Made by a program: the position numbers and the translations under genes. Under the pieces are notes generated by a model, which had not been told where the DNA came from, did no database searches, and saw only the letters and a list, made by a program, of their open reading frames with translations. This document shows positions 7,964 through 16,582 of a DNA stretch of 37,860 nt, one piece after another (position 1 is the stretch's first letter; each line of letters starts with the position of its first letter). The stretch lies in NCBI RefSeq assembly GCF_031085155.1, contig NZ_JAVHUL010000033.1, positions 1 to 37,860 of the forward strand, read 5' to 3'. Source of the DNA: Mesonia profundi. GTDB taxonomy: Bacteria; Bacteroidota; Bacteroidia; Flavobacteriales; Flavobacteriaceae.

Positions 7964-9241
7964 ATGGAAAAGAAAAACTACAAGATATATATTGTTGGCG
8001 CAGGAATTAGTGGTTTGATTGCAGCTCAAATTCTTGAAAATTTTGGATACCATCCTATCATTTTAGAAAAAAGCGAAAGCGCTGGGGGAAGAGTTAAAAC
8101 TAAGGTGGTTGATGGCCACCGATTGGATATAGGATTTCAGGTTTTACTGGAAGCTTATCCTAAGGCAAAAGAATACCTTGATTTAGAGAAGCTAAACCTG
8201 CAGGCTTATAAACCCGGAGCTAGTATTTATCTCGATTGTAAATGGCAAAATATAGGTGATCCTTTGCGGAGTTTCGATTTGTTAATTCCTACACTTTTCA
8301 ATACCGGCGGATCTATTGCAGATAAATGGAAAGTATTCCAGCTCAGCAATCATCTAAAATCAAAATCAATTGAGTCTATATTTCAAGAAGAAGAATTAAC
8401 CACGTATGATTATTTGATAAAGTATGGTTTTTCTGAAAAAATCATTCAATGCTTTTTTCAGCCTTTCTTTTCAGGGATATTTTTAGAAGATAAGTTAGAG
8501 ACAAGCAGTAGAATGTTTCAGTTTATTTATAAGATGTTTTCAGAAGGAAAAACGAGTGTTCCTAAAGATGGAATAGGAGCAATTCCGCTTCAGCTAAAAG
8601 AAAACTTAAAGCATACTCAGTTTAAATTTAATACTTCCGTAAAGTCAGTTGAAGATCAAAAGATCATTTTAGAGAACGGAGAAACTATAGAAAGTCATTT
8701 TACCATTATTGCCACAGAAGCGAGTGACTTGGTTTCTAATTTAAAAAATCAAGCTACCGATTGGAGAAGTTGTGATACTCTTTATTTCTTAACGGAAGAA
8801 AACTTTTTAAGTACCGACTTAATAGGACTTTTGCCACATCAAGATGCGTTGATTAATAACTTTGTCTTTGTAAAAGATGCTAAAGCTAAAGAATTGGGTA
8901 AACATTTATTGTCGGTTACGGTGGTTAAAAAACATAAGCTCTCATCAGAAAATTTGGTAAAACGCATTCAGAAAGAGTTGAAAAATTACTTAAGCATTCA
9001 AAAAGCCAATTTCTTAAAACACTATTACATTCCGCGTTCGCTGCCTAAGCTGACACATACGGCTTATGAAATTATGGATACCGAAACTCAGCTCACACCT
9101 TCCATTTATTTAGCAGGCGATCAATTGCTTAACGGATCTTTAAATGCGGCGATGATGAGTGGGGAAAGAGCTGCCTTGGGGGTGATTAAATCATTAGAAG
9201 ATGGGTTGGTGGTAAACGAACTCACTTCAGAATACAGATAA
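7964..9241 (+). CDS. FAD-dependent oxidoreductase, amine-oxidase/phytoene-desaturase superfamily
   Basis: 425 residues. The N-terminal dinucleotide-binding fold is YIVGAGISGLIAAQILE (about 9-25) with the acidic end of strand 2 (ILEKSESAGGR), typical of the NAD(P)-binding_8/amino-oxidase group. The C-terminal FAD-contact segment is IYLAGDQLLNGSLNAAMMSGERAA. No membrane segment or signal peptide is seen. Members include protoporphyrinogen oxidase, carotenoid desaturases and many unassigned oxidoreductases; the substrate cannot be named. The -10 to -40 region has a near-consensus box TAATTTTA (7931-7938) just behind the terminator. It lies 26 bp upstream of the alcohol dehydrogenase gene and probably shares a transcript with it. 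Confidence 0.85.
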   Translation: MEKKNYKIYIVGAGISGLIAAQILENFGYHPIILEKSESAGGRVKTKVVDGHRLDIGFQVLLEAYPKAKEYLDLEKLNLQAYKPGASIYLDCKWQNIGDPLRSFDLLIPTLFNTGGSIADKWKVFQLSNHLKSKSIESIFQEEELTTYDYLIKYGFSEKIIQCFFQPFFSGIFLEDKLETSSRMFQFIYKMFSEGKTSVPKDGIGAIPLQLKENLKHTQFKFNTSVKSVEDQKIILENGETIESHFTIIATEASDLVSNLKNQATDWRSCDTLYFLTEENFLSTDLIGLLPHQDALINNFVFVKDAKAKELGKHLLSVTVVKKHKLSSENLVKRIQKELKNYLSIQKANFLKHYYIPRSLPKLTHTAYEIMDTETQLTPSIYLAGDQLLNGSLNAAMMSGERAALGVIKSLEDGLVVNELTSEYR

Positions 9242-9267
9242 ATTAAATTAATATAAAACAAACATTT

Positions 9268-10320
9268 ATGAGCACTATAAAAGCATACGGAGCACAAGAT
9301 AAAGACGCCGATTTAAAACAAATCGACATTGAGCGCCGAGAAGTAAAAGACAAAGATGTAAAAATACAAATCACTTATTGCGGAGTTTGTCATAGCGACA
9401 TTCATACCGTAAGAAACGATTGGGGTGGCGCAAAATATCCCGTAGTTCCTGGACACGAAATTGTTGGGAAAGTGATGGAAGTAGGAAGCAAGGTGTCCAA
9501 CTTTAAAGAAGGCGACTTGGTAGGTGTAGGCTGTATGGTCGATTCTTGCCAGGAGTGTGACCCTTGTAAAAAAGACTTAGAACAATTCTGCGAAAGCGGA
9601 ATGGTGGGAACCTATAATGGAAAAGACAAGCATTTAGGCGGACATACCTTTGGGGGTTATGCTGAAACGATTGTAGTGGAAGAGCATTTTGTGTTGTCTG
9701 TTCCAGAAAATTTAGACGCAAAAGCTGTGGCACCATTGCTTTGTGCAGGAATTACGACCTATTCTCCCTTACGTCATTGGAATGTGAAAGAAGGTGATAA
9801 AGTAGGCGTAATTGGATTAGGAGGTCTAGGCCATATGGGAATTAAATTAGCGCATGCTATGGGAGCCAAAGTAGTGATGATCACAACTTCTCCAGATAAA
9901 GCCGAGGATGCCAAACGTTTAGGAGCTGATGAAGTATTGATTTCAAAGAATAAAGAGGAGATGAAAAAACACAGAAACTCTTTTGATTTATTACTGAATA
10001 CCGTACCGGTGGGGCACGATATTAATCCGTATTTAGCCTTGTTAAAAATTGATTCTACTATGGTAATGGTGGGAGCCATTGAGCCTTTAGAACCTATGCA
10101 CGGCGGAAGCTTGATTTCGGGAAGAAAACGTGTTGCGGGTTCTTTAATTGGCGGAATTAAAGAAACACAAGAAATGCTTGATTTCTGCGGAAAACATAAC
10201 GTAGTGAGCGATGTAGAAATGATAGATATTCAAAACATTAATACCGCTTACGAACGCGTAGTCAACTCTGATGTAAAATACCGTTTTGTCATTGATATGG
10301 AATCGTTGAGAACGGCATAA
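9268..10320 (+). CDS. Zinc-dependent NADP alcohol/aldehyde dehydrogenase (YahK/cinnamyl-alcohol-dehydrogenase type)
   Basis: 350-residue medium-chain dehydrogenase. Catalytic zinc ligands are Cys41 in CGVCHSD, His63-Glu64 in PGHE and Cys159. The structural zinc site is Cys94, Cys97, Cys100 and Cys108. The Rossmann motif GLGGLG is at about 183-188. The CGVCHSDIH pattern and the overall length place it with YahK and plant-like CAD enzymes, which reduce a broad range of aldehydes with NADPH. This fits a block with Hsp31-like and OYE proteins. It ends 29 bp before a strong terminator. Confidence 0.94.
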   Translation: MSTIKAYGAQDKDADLKQIDIERREVKDKDVKIQITYCGVCHSDIHTVRNDWGGAKYPVVPGHEIVGKVMEVGSKVSNFKEGDLVGVGCMVDSCQECDPCKKDLEQFCESGMVGTYNGKDKHLGGHTFGGYAETIVVEEHFVLSVPENLDAKAVAPLLCAGITTYSPLRHWNVKEGDKVGVIGLGGLGHMGIKLAHAMGAKVVMITTSPDKAEDAKRLGADEVLISKNKEEMKKHRNSFDLLLNTVPVGHDINPYLALLKIDSTMVMVGAIEPLEPMHGGSLISGRKRVAGSLIGGIKETQEMLDFCGKHNVVSDVEMIDIQNINTAYERVVNSDVKYRFVIDMESLRTA

Positions 10321-10348
10321 ATTATTTATTTATAAGTAAGATAATTAT

Positions 10349-10384
10349 AACGGAACGGAATTTATTTTCGTTCCGTTTTTTTTG
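10349..10384 (+). terminator. Rho-independent terminator after the alcohol dehydrogenase gene
   Basis: An 8-bp stem ACGGAACG / CGTTCCGT with an 11-nt loop (further A-T pairs possible at its base) is followed by a run of T. It is the cleanest terminator in the window and closes the 4-10 kb redox block. Confidence 0.85.
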
Positions 10385-10454
10385 TGTGTAGACAAATAGA
10401 GTAAACATATGAAAAACCTTATATTTTTTTGTAGTTTTATACTAAAATCAAAAG

Positions 10455-11120
10455 ATGCATATTCATCACCTTTTAGACGAAAACTCTGTTGCGAATACCT
10501 TTATTAGCGAATTACGAAATGTAGAGATTCAGAAAGATCAAATGCGCTTCCGCAGAAATATAGAACGCTTAGGAGAAATTTTAGGTTACGAACTAAGTAA
10601 GAAACTTTCTTATGAACCGCAAACGATGACGACTCCGTTAGGAGAAGCTACTCACCAGATAATTCAAAACGAATTGGTAGTTTGTTCCATTTTAAGAGCG
10701 GGATTGCCTTTGCATCAAGGCTTACTTAATTATTTTGACAAAGCAGAGAACTCCTTTATTTCGGCTTATAGACATCATCCCAATCCCTATAATGATGCTG
10801 AATTTGAGATTAAAGTAGAATATTTAGCTTCCCCATCTTTAGAGGGAAAAACCTTAATTTTAGCAGATCCTATGTTAGCTACTGGGCGTTCTTTTGTAAA
10901 TGTGTACAAGGCATTAGAAAATATGGGAAAACCTAAAGAGATTCATTTGGTGGCTGTGATTGGAGCGGAAGAAGGGATTGAACTTTTAAAGAAAGAATTT
11001 CCAGAAGACACCCATTTATGGATTGCCACTATAGATCCTAGCTTAAATGATAGAGGTTATATTGTCCCCGGTCTTGGGGATGCAGGTGATTTATGCTACG
11101 GAAGTAAAATGCAACATTAA
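10455..11120 (+). CDS. upp: Uracil phosphoribosyltransferase
   Basis: 221 residues. It converts uracil and PRPP to UMP in pyrimidine salvage. The PRPP-binding loop is LILADPMLATGRSF, the pyrophosphate-side segment is CSILRAGLPLHQG, and the uracil-binding C-terminus reads YIVPGLGDAGDLCYG. The start MHIHHLLDENSVANTF is the usual Bacteroidetes form. A near-consensus -7 box (TAGTTTTA, about 10432-10439) precedes it. The GNAT acetyltransferase gene begins one base after its stop codon. Confidence 0.97.
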   Translation: MHIHHLLDENSVANTFISELRNVEIQKDQMRFRRNIERLGEILGYELSKKLSYEPQTMTTPLGEATHQIIQNELVVCSILRAGLPLHQGLLNYFDKAENSFISAYRHHPNPYNDAEFEIKVEYLASPSLEGKTLILADPMLATGRSFVNVYKALENMGKPKEIHLVAVIGAEEGIELLKKEFPEDTHLWIATIDPSLNDRGYIVPGLGDAGDLCYGSKMQH

Positions 11121-11121
11121 A

Positions 11122-11637
11122 ATGGATTATTATCAATTGGAAAGTGAACGCTTAATTTTTAGAAAGCTAACCGAACAAGACATTTCTAGTTGGGCAGAGT
11201 TTTTTGTCAATAACGACCGACTCCAATTCTTTAATTTTGATCTTTCAAAAAGTAAAGAAGCCTTGGCGGAAGAGTGGATTCAAATTCAGTTAAAGCGGTA
11301 TCAAAACAATCAGTTTGGGCATTTGGCAGCAGAACTTAAATCTGACGGAACATTTATAGGCTTAGCCGGAATACTTCCTAGAGAATTTAAAGGAAAACAA
11401 GAATACGAAGTGGCATATTCTTTAAAACCCGCTTATTGGGGCAAAGGTTATGGAACTGAAATGGCTAAAATCATGAAAAACTTCGGATTTAAATACTTAG
11501 AAACGCCAAGATTAATTTCAATGATTTCTTTTGGGAATGAAGCGTCGATCAACGTGGCAAAAAAGAATGGAATGCAGCTGCTTTTTGATGCAGAATTTGA
11601 AGGGGAACTTTTGCATATTTTTGGGATTAAGTGCTAG
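11122..11637 (+). CDS. GNAT family N-acetyltransferase, RimJ/RimL type
   Basis: 171 residues. The beginning ERLIFRKLTEQD and the acetyl-CoA pyrophosphate loop YWGKGYGTEMAKIM identify the RimJ/RimL-like branch (Acetyltransf_3), followed by the typical NEASINVAKKNGMQ segment. The acceptor could be a ribosomal protein N-terminus, an amino acid or a small amine; it is not determined. I place the start at the ATG one base after the upp stop, not at the longer upstream frame inside upp, because homologues begin with L-xERL near residue 6. It is probably co-transcribed with upp. Confidence 0.88.
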   Translation: MDYYQLESERLIFRKLTEQDISSWAEFFVNNDRLQFFNFDLSKSKEALAEEWIQIQLKRYQNNQFGHLAAELKSDGTFIGLAGILPREFKGKQEYEVAYSLKPAYWGKGYGTEMAKIMKNFGFKYLETPRLISMISFGNEASINVAKKNGMQLLFDAEFEGELLHIFGIKC

Positions 11638-11843
11638 AATTGTTTTTTCTAGATCCTTTGAACATTGTCTTGTAATCTAAATGCCATGTAATGAGTAGAT
11701 TTAGACTGCTAAATTTTTAACTATATTAAGTTTCACCTTTAATTAAAACATTCCTATCTATTTAAATATGGAGAAATAAAGGAGATAGGAGTTTCGGTTT
11801 TAAAACTATAGTTCTAACAATCATTAAAAGGCAATAGTTTTAA

Positions 11844-12758
11844 TTAATCTCTTAACACTAAAGATTCCGTACCAAATATAGTCCTAGAGATAATATGGTT
11901 AACATTTCCATTTTGTCCTACTCCAAAATCAACTATAACGTGATCTATGACAATTGGATCCCCATAAATATTCTGTTTTATTTCTTTAAACACTCGCTTA
12001 AGTACTTGTCCTTGTGCTTGACTTTGAAAAATGTAAAAAGGATTGCCAATGTTAGGATTTTCATCTTCAGAATTTTCAACGAAGGTATTGGAAGCTGAAT
12101 CATAATAATATGCTGCATTAAGCTGACCATTATATAGTTGACTTGCAGAAATGGGATTGTCACTTATCCAAAACCCCGTGAATGAGGTTTGCCCAATGGT
12201 ACTTTGTGTTAGATCTATTATTTTCTCGTAGTCTAATGCGATGGTATTATTTTTTTGAAAACTTGTATAATAGCTGCTTTCTATAGAATCAATATGCCCA
12301 CTCAATATTATACTGGAGTTTTCAGTAAGTGTAGAAACTAAGGTTTCACTGTCAATAATATTTCCGTCAATACTTAATCTATCATTATCAATAAACCAGG
12401 TAGCTTTATAATAAAATTTAACTGCTGAATCATAAGAATATAAGGGTGTAAATTGAGTTATTAAATAATCCGAGTTTCGAAAAAGACGCCCTATTAATAC
12501 TGTACTATCTTCCTGAAAACGATAAATTAATCCGTCACAATAGGTTCCAGGATGACATCCATCTTCTGTAATCACCCAATCACCAATTATTTTACTTTCT
12601 AATTGCGAGTTTGTGTTGTCTGTCTCAGTCTCAGTCTCAGTCTCAGTTTCAAATTCTGGTTCATTTACTCCAACTTCTTCTGGTTCGCATGAAGAAAATA
12701 GAAAAATAAAAATCATACTAACCATCGTAATGCGGGAAATAGAGAGATTTATGCTCAT
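11844..12758 (-). CDS. Lipoprotein of unknown function with Glu-Thr repeat linker
   Basis: 304 residues. The signal peptide has a lipobox (FLFSSC, Cys24). The Cys is followed by EPEE, an acidic stretch of the sort associated with surface export of Bacteroidetes lipoproteins. A linker (about 35-47) is made of Glu-Thr dipeptides encoded by a hexanucleotide repeat. The following part starts with LESKIIGDWVITEDG, resembling lipocalin-like or META-like domains of secreted Bacteroidetes proteins, but no catalytic motif is seen. It sits downstream of a broken FG-GAP gene on the same strand, with a hairpin between them. Location is predicted to be the outer-membrane surface or periplasm. Confidence 0.8.
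   Translation of the reverse strand: MSINLSISRITMVSMIFIFLFSSCEPEEVGVNEPEFETETETETETDNTNSQLESKIIGDWVITEDGCHPGTYCDGLIYRFQEDSTVLIGRLFRNSDYLITQFTPLYSYDSAVKFYYKATWFIDNDRLSIDGNIIDSETLVSTLTENSSIILSGHIDSIESSYYTSFQKNNTIALDYEKIIDLTQSTIGQTSFTGFWISDNPISASQLYNGQLNAAYYYDSASNTFVENSEDENPNIGNPFYIFQSQAQGQVLKRVFKEIKQNIYGDPIVIDHVIVDFGVGQNGNVNHIISRTIFGTESLVLRD
12622..12651. repeat. Hexanucleotide tandem repeat inside the lipoprotein gene
   Basis: Four perfect gtctca units and one imperfect unit (gtttca) run head to tail. In the minus-strand gene they code for alternating Glu and Thr. Because the unit is six bases, copy-number change would lengthen or shorten the linker without breaking the frame. Confidence 0.85.
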
Positions 12759-12806
12759 AATAAATTTTAGTTATTTTAAACAAATAAACCAAGAATAACG
12801 ATTTTA

Positions 12807-12832
12807 AACAATACCCATTATTGGGTATTGTT
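12807..12832 (-). terminator. Hairpin between the FG-GAP pseudogene and the lipoprotein gene
   Basis: An 11-bp perfect stem (AACAATACCCA / TGGGTATTGTT) has a 4-nt loop. On the minus strand it lies 20 nt after the pseudogene stop and is followed by TTAAAATCG. It most likely terminates that transcript. Confidence 0.65.
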
Positions 12833-12852
12833 AGGAATCATTGAATAAACAA

Positions 12853-14187
12853 TTAATTTTTGATGATTTTATGAATAGTTAAACCTTCAAGGTCTTCCAT
12901 AATTAAAGTATAGATACCTGCTGGCAGCCTTGATAAATCTAGGGTTTTAGTTTTATATACTTCCATTAATTTAGCACCTTGAAAATTATATATTCTCAAT
13001 TTTTGGAATTGATGGGTAGAATTTAGGATTCCATTCGTTGGGTTTGGATATAACAAAATAGTAGGAGCCTCTAGATCATCTATGTTTAATAATGATTCGT
13101 TCATATGAAAAGCAATCGTATTATTTCCGCCGGACCACACATAATCTAAGCCGTTTTGATTGTCGACATTAATAAGTTGTAAAGCTCCCATTATTAAACT
13201 ATCATCTTGATAAACTGATATTTCATTAGTAAAATTTTGATTCGCATCATTTTCAAAGATTGAAACATGATTCGCATATGAAGTGTAAAGGTCTTCCAAT
13301 CCGTCATTATTATAGTCTATTGAATTTAAGGAGAGAAGATTTGGAATATTAGACAAAGTAGCTTCGTAAGTCATAACACTACTTCCGTTATTACTAAATC
13401 ATTTTACTTCTCCAGCATGGTTTCTTCCAACAACATCCATATCGCCATCATTATCTATGTCAAAAGGATGTACCAGAAAAAATATTTCAGAAATTAGGGA
13501 ATAATAATGGGGTGAAAACACGGCATTGCCATTGTTTAAATAAATAACTAAGCCTTCAGTTTCTCCATTTATTAAATCAATGTCACCATCACCATCCATA
13601 TCTGCTGTAGCTAAGTCCAAGCACTCTAAAACGCGAGTTGAAGAAGAACTCGTGCTTAAAATAGTTTCTTTAGAAAAACTTCCACTTCCGTTATTTCTAT
13701 ATAAATCGATTGAATGCTGACCAATAATAACGATATCATCAGAATTGTTATTATCGAAATCTGCAACTACCACATCATTTACCTGAATCGAAATGTTAGA
13801 ATCCAAAGATACACCTAGACTAAATGAACCAGAATTGTTAATGTGTATTTTTGCTTCTTTATTGATGCCTCCAATCGATACAATATCTTACCAGTTATCA
13901 TTATTGAAGTCGCCTACAGCAATTCCTTTACAATAACCAAATGATTCTATTAAGTTAAAATTTGAAAACGTGTTGTTTGTTAGGTTTTGATAAAATCCTA
14001 TTCCTCCAGCGTTACCTGTTTTTGAAACTAGAATTTCATTAAATCCATCGTTATTTAAATCAACAGATTCGAATTTAGTAACACCAGCGGTTTCTAAGGA
14101 TGTATCTATGAAATTTACTGAACCTATTTGCGCATTAATAATTAATGGGAAGATAATAATGAGTATATTGAAATAAGTTTTTTTCAT
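12853..14187 (-). pseudogene. FG-GAP/VCBS repeat protein with T9SS sorting domain, broken by two in-frame stops
   Basis: A single 445-codon frame, without any frameshift, encodes a signal peptide (MKKTYFNILIIIFPLIINAQ). Seven FG-GAP-type calcium-loop repeats follow (for example DLNNDGFNE, DMDGDGDID, DIDNDGDMD, DYNNDGLED). A type A type IX secretion sorting domain ends it (LYPNPTNG ... AGIYTLIMEDLEG ... HKIIKN). TAA at 13888-13890 interrupts DFNNDNW-stop-DIV, where Leu, Gln or Pro is usual. TGA at 13399-13401 interrupts GEVK-stop-FSNNG, where Trp is expected. The rest of the frame shows no decay, so the loss is recent, or the stops are sequence errors. An intact product would be secreted and attached to the cell surface. 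Confidence 0.85.
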
Positions 14188-14205
14188 ATGATCTTTTTAA
14201 CGTTG

Positions 14206-14234
14206 CAAACATATAGTTAATCTATTGTATCAAA
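14206..14234 (-). promoter_or_regulatory. Promoter of the FG-GAP gene with both boxes
   Basis: On the minus strand TTTG (14231-14234) and TATGTTTG (14206-14213) are 17 nt apart. This matches the Bacteroidetes -33/-7 arrangement best of all promoters in the window. The ATG follows 18 nt after the -7 box. Confidence 0.65.
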
Positions 14235-14472
14235 GATAGTTATTTTTGATAGAAAAGTATATTATACCCTTTTGACTATCTAATGTCGCATATAATTTTT
14301 TTCTTTTCCGACCAGATTCGACTTTGCTCAGCACGAGTAGCTATATTTTAATTTTTTATTTTATCTGAATTCAAAATAATTCAAATTAGGAATACTATAT
14401 TAAATAATTAAATTGGTATTTACGGGTATTGATCGCGTGTAAATTAGATCAGTTTAATGCCCAAAAATACTA

Positions 14473-14795
14473 TTTTGAATCATTAGTTTCTGGTTAAAAT
14501 ATTTTAGAATCTGTTTAAGTTAATTATAGAAAGTAATAAAGATATTTTTTGGTTGCAGTTCCTTGCTCTTGTGTTAAGTTTTATTTTAAAATTTATCTAA
14601 GATGTATAATTTAAAAAAAATAATAATCAGTATTTTACAGATTAAATCTTACTTCTATTATCTTATAGCGCCCGCCCGTCCCATTCGGGCGGGAGAGCCC
14701 TAAAGAATTCATTCTGGCGGGAAGCGGCCCGCCCGAACGTACCGCTTCGGTACGGGCAGGTCTTATATCTTAGTCGGAAACGACTAATTTTGAAT
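14473..14795 (+). repeat. Dispersed ~300-bp repeat, copy 1
   Basis: It aligns over its whole length with 30181-30478 in the same orientation, by eye roughly 80-85 percent identical apart from an additional GC-rich hairpin block here. It contains an AT-rich left part, a small ORF beginning MYNLKKIIISILQIKSYFYY, a GC-rich palindromic core (CCCGCCCG / CGGGCGGG at about 14671-14692 and a second stem near 14730-14757), the shared 25-nt core at 14697-14721, and a terminal stem TTAGTCG / CGACTAA. The rest of the 14235-14943 gene-free stretch is AT-rich, and I see nothing else in it. Confidence 0.85.
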
Positions 14796-14943
14796 ACAAT
14801 AGTTTTCCAATCCTGAAATCTTGAGAACTCAAATTTTCTTATTTCTTTAACTTGAACTTATGTTTTTAATAGCTCACTCAATTAATTCTGCTTATTAAAA
14901 ACTAAAAATAAACGCAAAAGCACCAGATTACTTTCAAATACAT

Positions 14944-14951
14944 TACTTTTG
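14944..14951 (+). promoter_or_regulatory. -7 promoter box of the DEVD helicase operon
   Basis: TACTTTTG is an exact TAnnTTTG. It overlaps the possible TTG start at 14949 and therefore decides for the ATG at 14967. Confidence 0.55.
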
Positions 14952-14966
14952 CAAAAAATTGAGTTA

Positions 14967-16328
14967 ATGAGTTCTTTTGAAGATTTAAAACTTTCCAAAC
15001 AATTAGGCTACGCCATTGAAGATTTGGGCTTTACCCAACCTACACCTATTCAGGAGGAAGCTTTTCCTGTGATTAAATCGGGTAGAGATGTGGTAGGAAT
15101 CGCACAAACCGGTACCGGTAAAACCTTGGCTTATATGTTGCCATTGTTGCAAGATTTAAAATTTTCTAAGCAAATAAATCCGCGTATTTTGGTGATGGTT
15201 CCCACGCGAGAACTCGTGATCCAAGTGGTAGATGAGATCAATAAATTTGCCAAATACCTCAATTTACGCACCTTAGGAATTTACGGAGGCGTAAATATGA
15301 ATCCTCAAAAAGAAATCCTTTTACAAGGTTGTGACATTGTCGTAGCAACTCCCGGTAGACTTTACGATTTGGCTCTGGGAAGAGCTATTCAGTTTAAATC
15401 GATTAAGAAATTAGTGATTGATGAAGTGGATGTGATGCTCGATTTAGGATTCCGTTTTCAGCTTAAAAATATATTTGAGTTGCTTCCTACAAAACGGCAA
15501 AACATCATGTTTTCGGCGACCATGACCGAAGATGTAGATGCGCTTATGGATGATTATTTTGTGAGTCCGCAGCGTATTTCTATCGCTTTAAGCGGAACAC
15601 CTCTAGATAACATTTCACAAACGGTATATGCCGTTCCTAATTTTTACACCAAACTTAATTTACTTACGCAGCTTTTAGAGAATAAGGAAAACTTTCAAAA
15701 AGTATTGATTTTTGTTCCTAATAAAAAGAGCGCTGATAGAACTTTTGACGCCTTAAAGGAAGCTTTTCCAGATGAGGTTTGTGTGATTCATTCCAATAAA
15801 ACTCAAAATTACAGAATAAGATCTATTCGTCAATTTGATGAAGGCGACAATCGTATTTTGGTTACGACCGATGTGATGGCGCGCGGACTCGATTTAAACG
15901 AAATCTCGCACGTCATTAATGTGGATACCCCAAAATATGCCGAAAACTATATGCACCGTATCGGAAGAACCGGACGGGCAGAGAAGGAGGGACGTTCTAT
16001 TTTAATGTTTACCGAAAAGGAACAAGAGGATAAGGAAGCGATTGAAACTTTGATGGATTATCAAATTCCTGAAGAAACACTTCCCGAAACGGTAGAAATT
16101 AGTAAGCTACTTACTCCAGAGGAAAGACCCGTCATTAAAGAGCATAACAATCCTCATAAAATCGTTGACGGAGACGAACCTGGTGCTAGTTTTCACGAAA
16201 AGAAGGAGAAGAATCAAAAAACCAATCAAGGTGGTTCTTACAAAAGAGAGATTGCTAAGAAGTATAAAAAGCCAAAAACGAGGGGAGATAAAAACTACAA
16301 TAAGCACAATAAAAATAAGCGGAAGTAA
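14967..16328 (+). CDS. DEAD-box RNA helicase with DEVD motif II and basic tail
   Basis: 453 residues. Q motif PTPIQ (about 25-29), AQTGTGKT (46-53), PTREL (79-83), TPGR (128-131), then DEVD (152-155) in place of DEAD, SAT in [20 protein letters not shown] and [10 protein letters not shown]. The Ala-to-Val change keeps both acidic metal-binding residues, so ATPase activity is expected. The last ~50 residues are Lys/Asn/Gly-rich and basic ([19 protein letters not shown]), a typical disordered RNA-binding tail. Its stop overlaps the VF530 gene start (TAATG), linking the two products. The dispersed repeat lies directly upstream. Confidence 0.94.
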   Translation: MSSFEDLKLSKQLGYAIEDLGFTQPTPIQEEAFPVIKSGRDVVGIAQTGTGKTLAYMLPLLQDLKFSKQINPRILVMVPTRELVIQVVDEINKFAKYLNLRTLGIYGGVNMNPQKEILLQGCDIVVATPGRLYDLALGRAIQFKSIKKLVIDEVDVMLDLGFRFQLKNIFELLPTKRQNIMFSATMTEDVDALMDDYFVSPQRISIALSGTPLDNISQTVYAVPNFYTKLNLLTQLLENKENFQKVLIFVPNKKSADRTFDALKEAFPDEVCVIHSNKTQNYRIRSIRQFDEGDNRILVTTDVMARGLDLNEISHVINVDTPKYAENYMHRIGRTGRAEKEGRSILMFTEKEQEDKEAIETLMDYQIPEETLPETVEISKLLTPEERPVIKEHNNPHKIVDGDEPGASFHEKKEKNQKTNQGGSYKREIAKKYKKPKTRGDKNYNKHNKNKRK

Positions 16329-16558
16329 TGGAATCTCAACCTAACAATCCCTTACACGGTGTGAAATTAGCCGATATCTTAGAGTTTTTAGTCGATCATT
16401 ATGGCTGGGAAGAACTATGGAGACGCATTCGCATCAATTGTTTTCAGTCGGATCCTTCCGTAAAATCAAGTCTTAAATTTTTACGACGCACACCATGGGC
16501 TCGTGAAAAAGTGGAATGCTTGTACTTAAAGACTATCAAGAAAACTTCTAAGAAGTAA
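16328..16558 (+). CDS. VF530 family (DUF2132) small DNA-binding protein
   Basis: 76 residues. [24 protein letters not shown] followed by [23 protein letters not shown] is the full VF530/DUF2132 signature, a small helical fold proposed to bind double-stranded nucleic acid. The length matches the family. It starts one base inside the helicase stop codon, so it is translationally coupled to a DEAD-box helicase; a joint RNA- or nucleic-acid-handling role is an inference from this arrangement. The residues after YLKTIKK are a basic tail. Confidence 0.9.
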   Translation: MESQPNNPLHGVKLADILEFLVDHYGWEELWRRIRINCFQSDPSVKSSLKFLRRTPWAREKVECLYLKTIKKTSKK

Positions 16559-16582
16559 CAAATCCGCGGAAGCGAAATCAAC

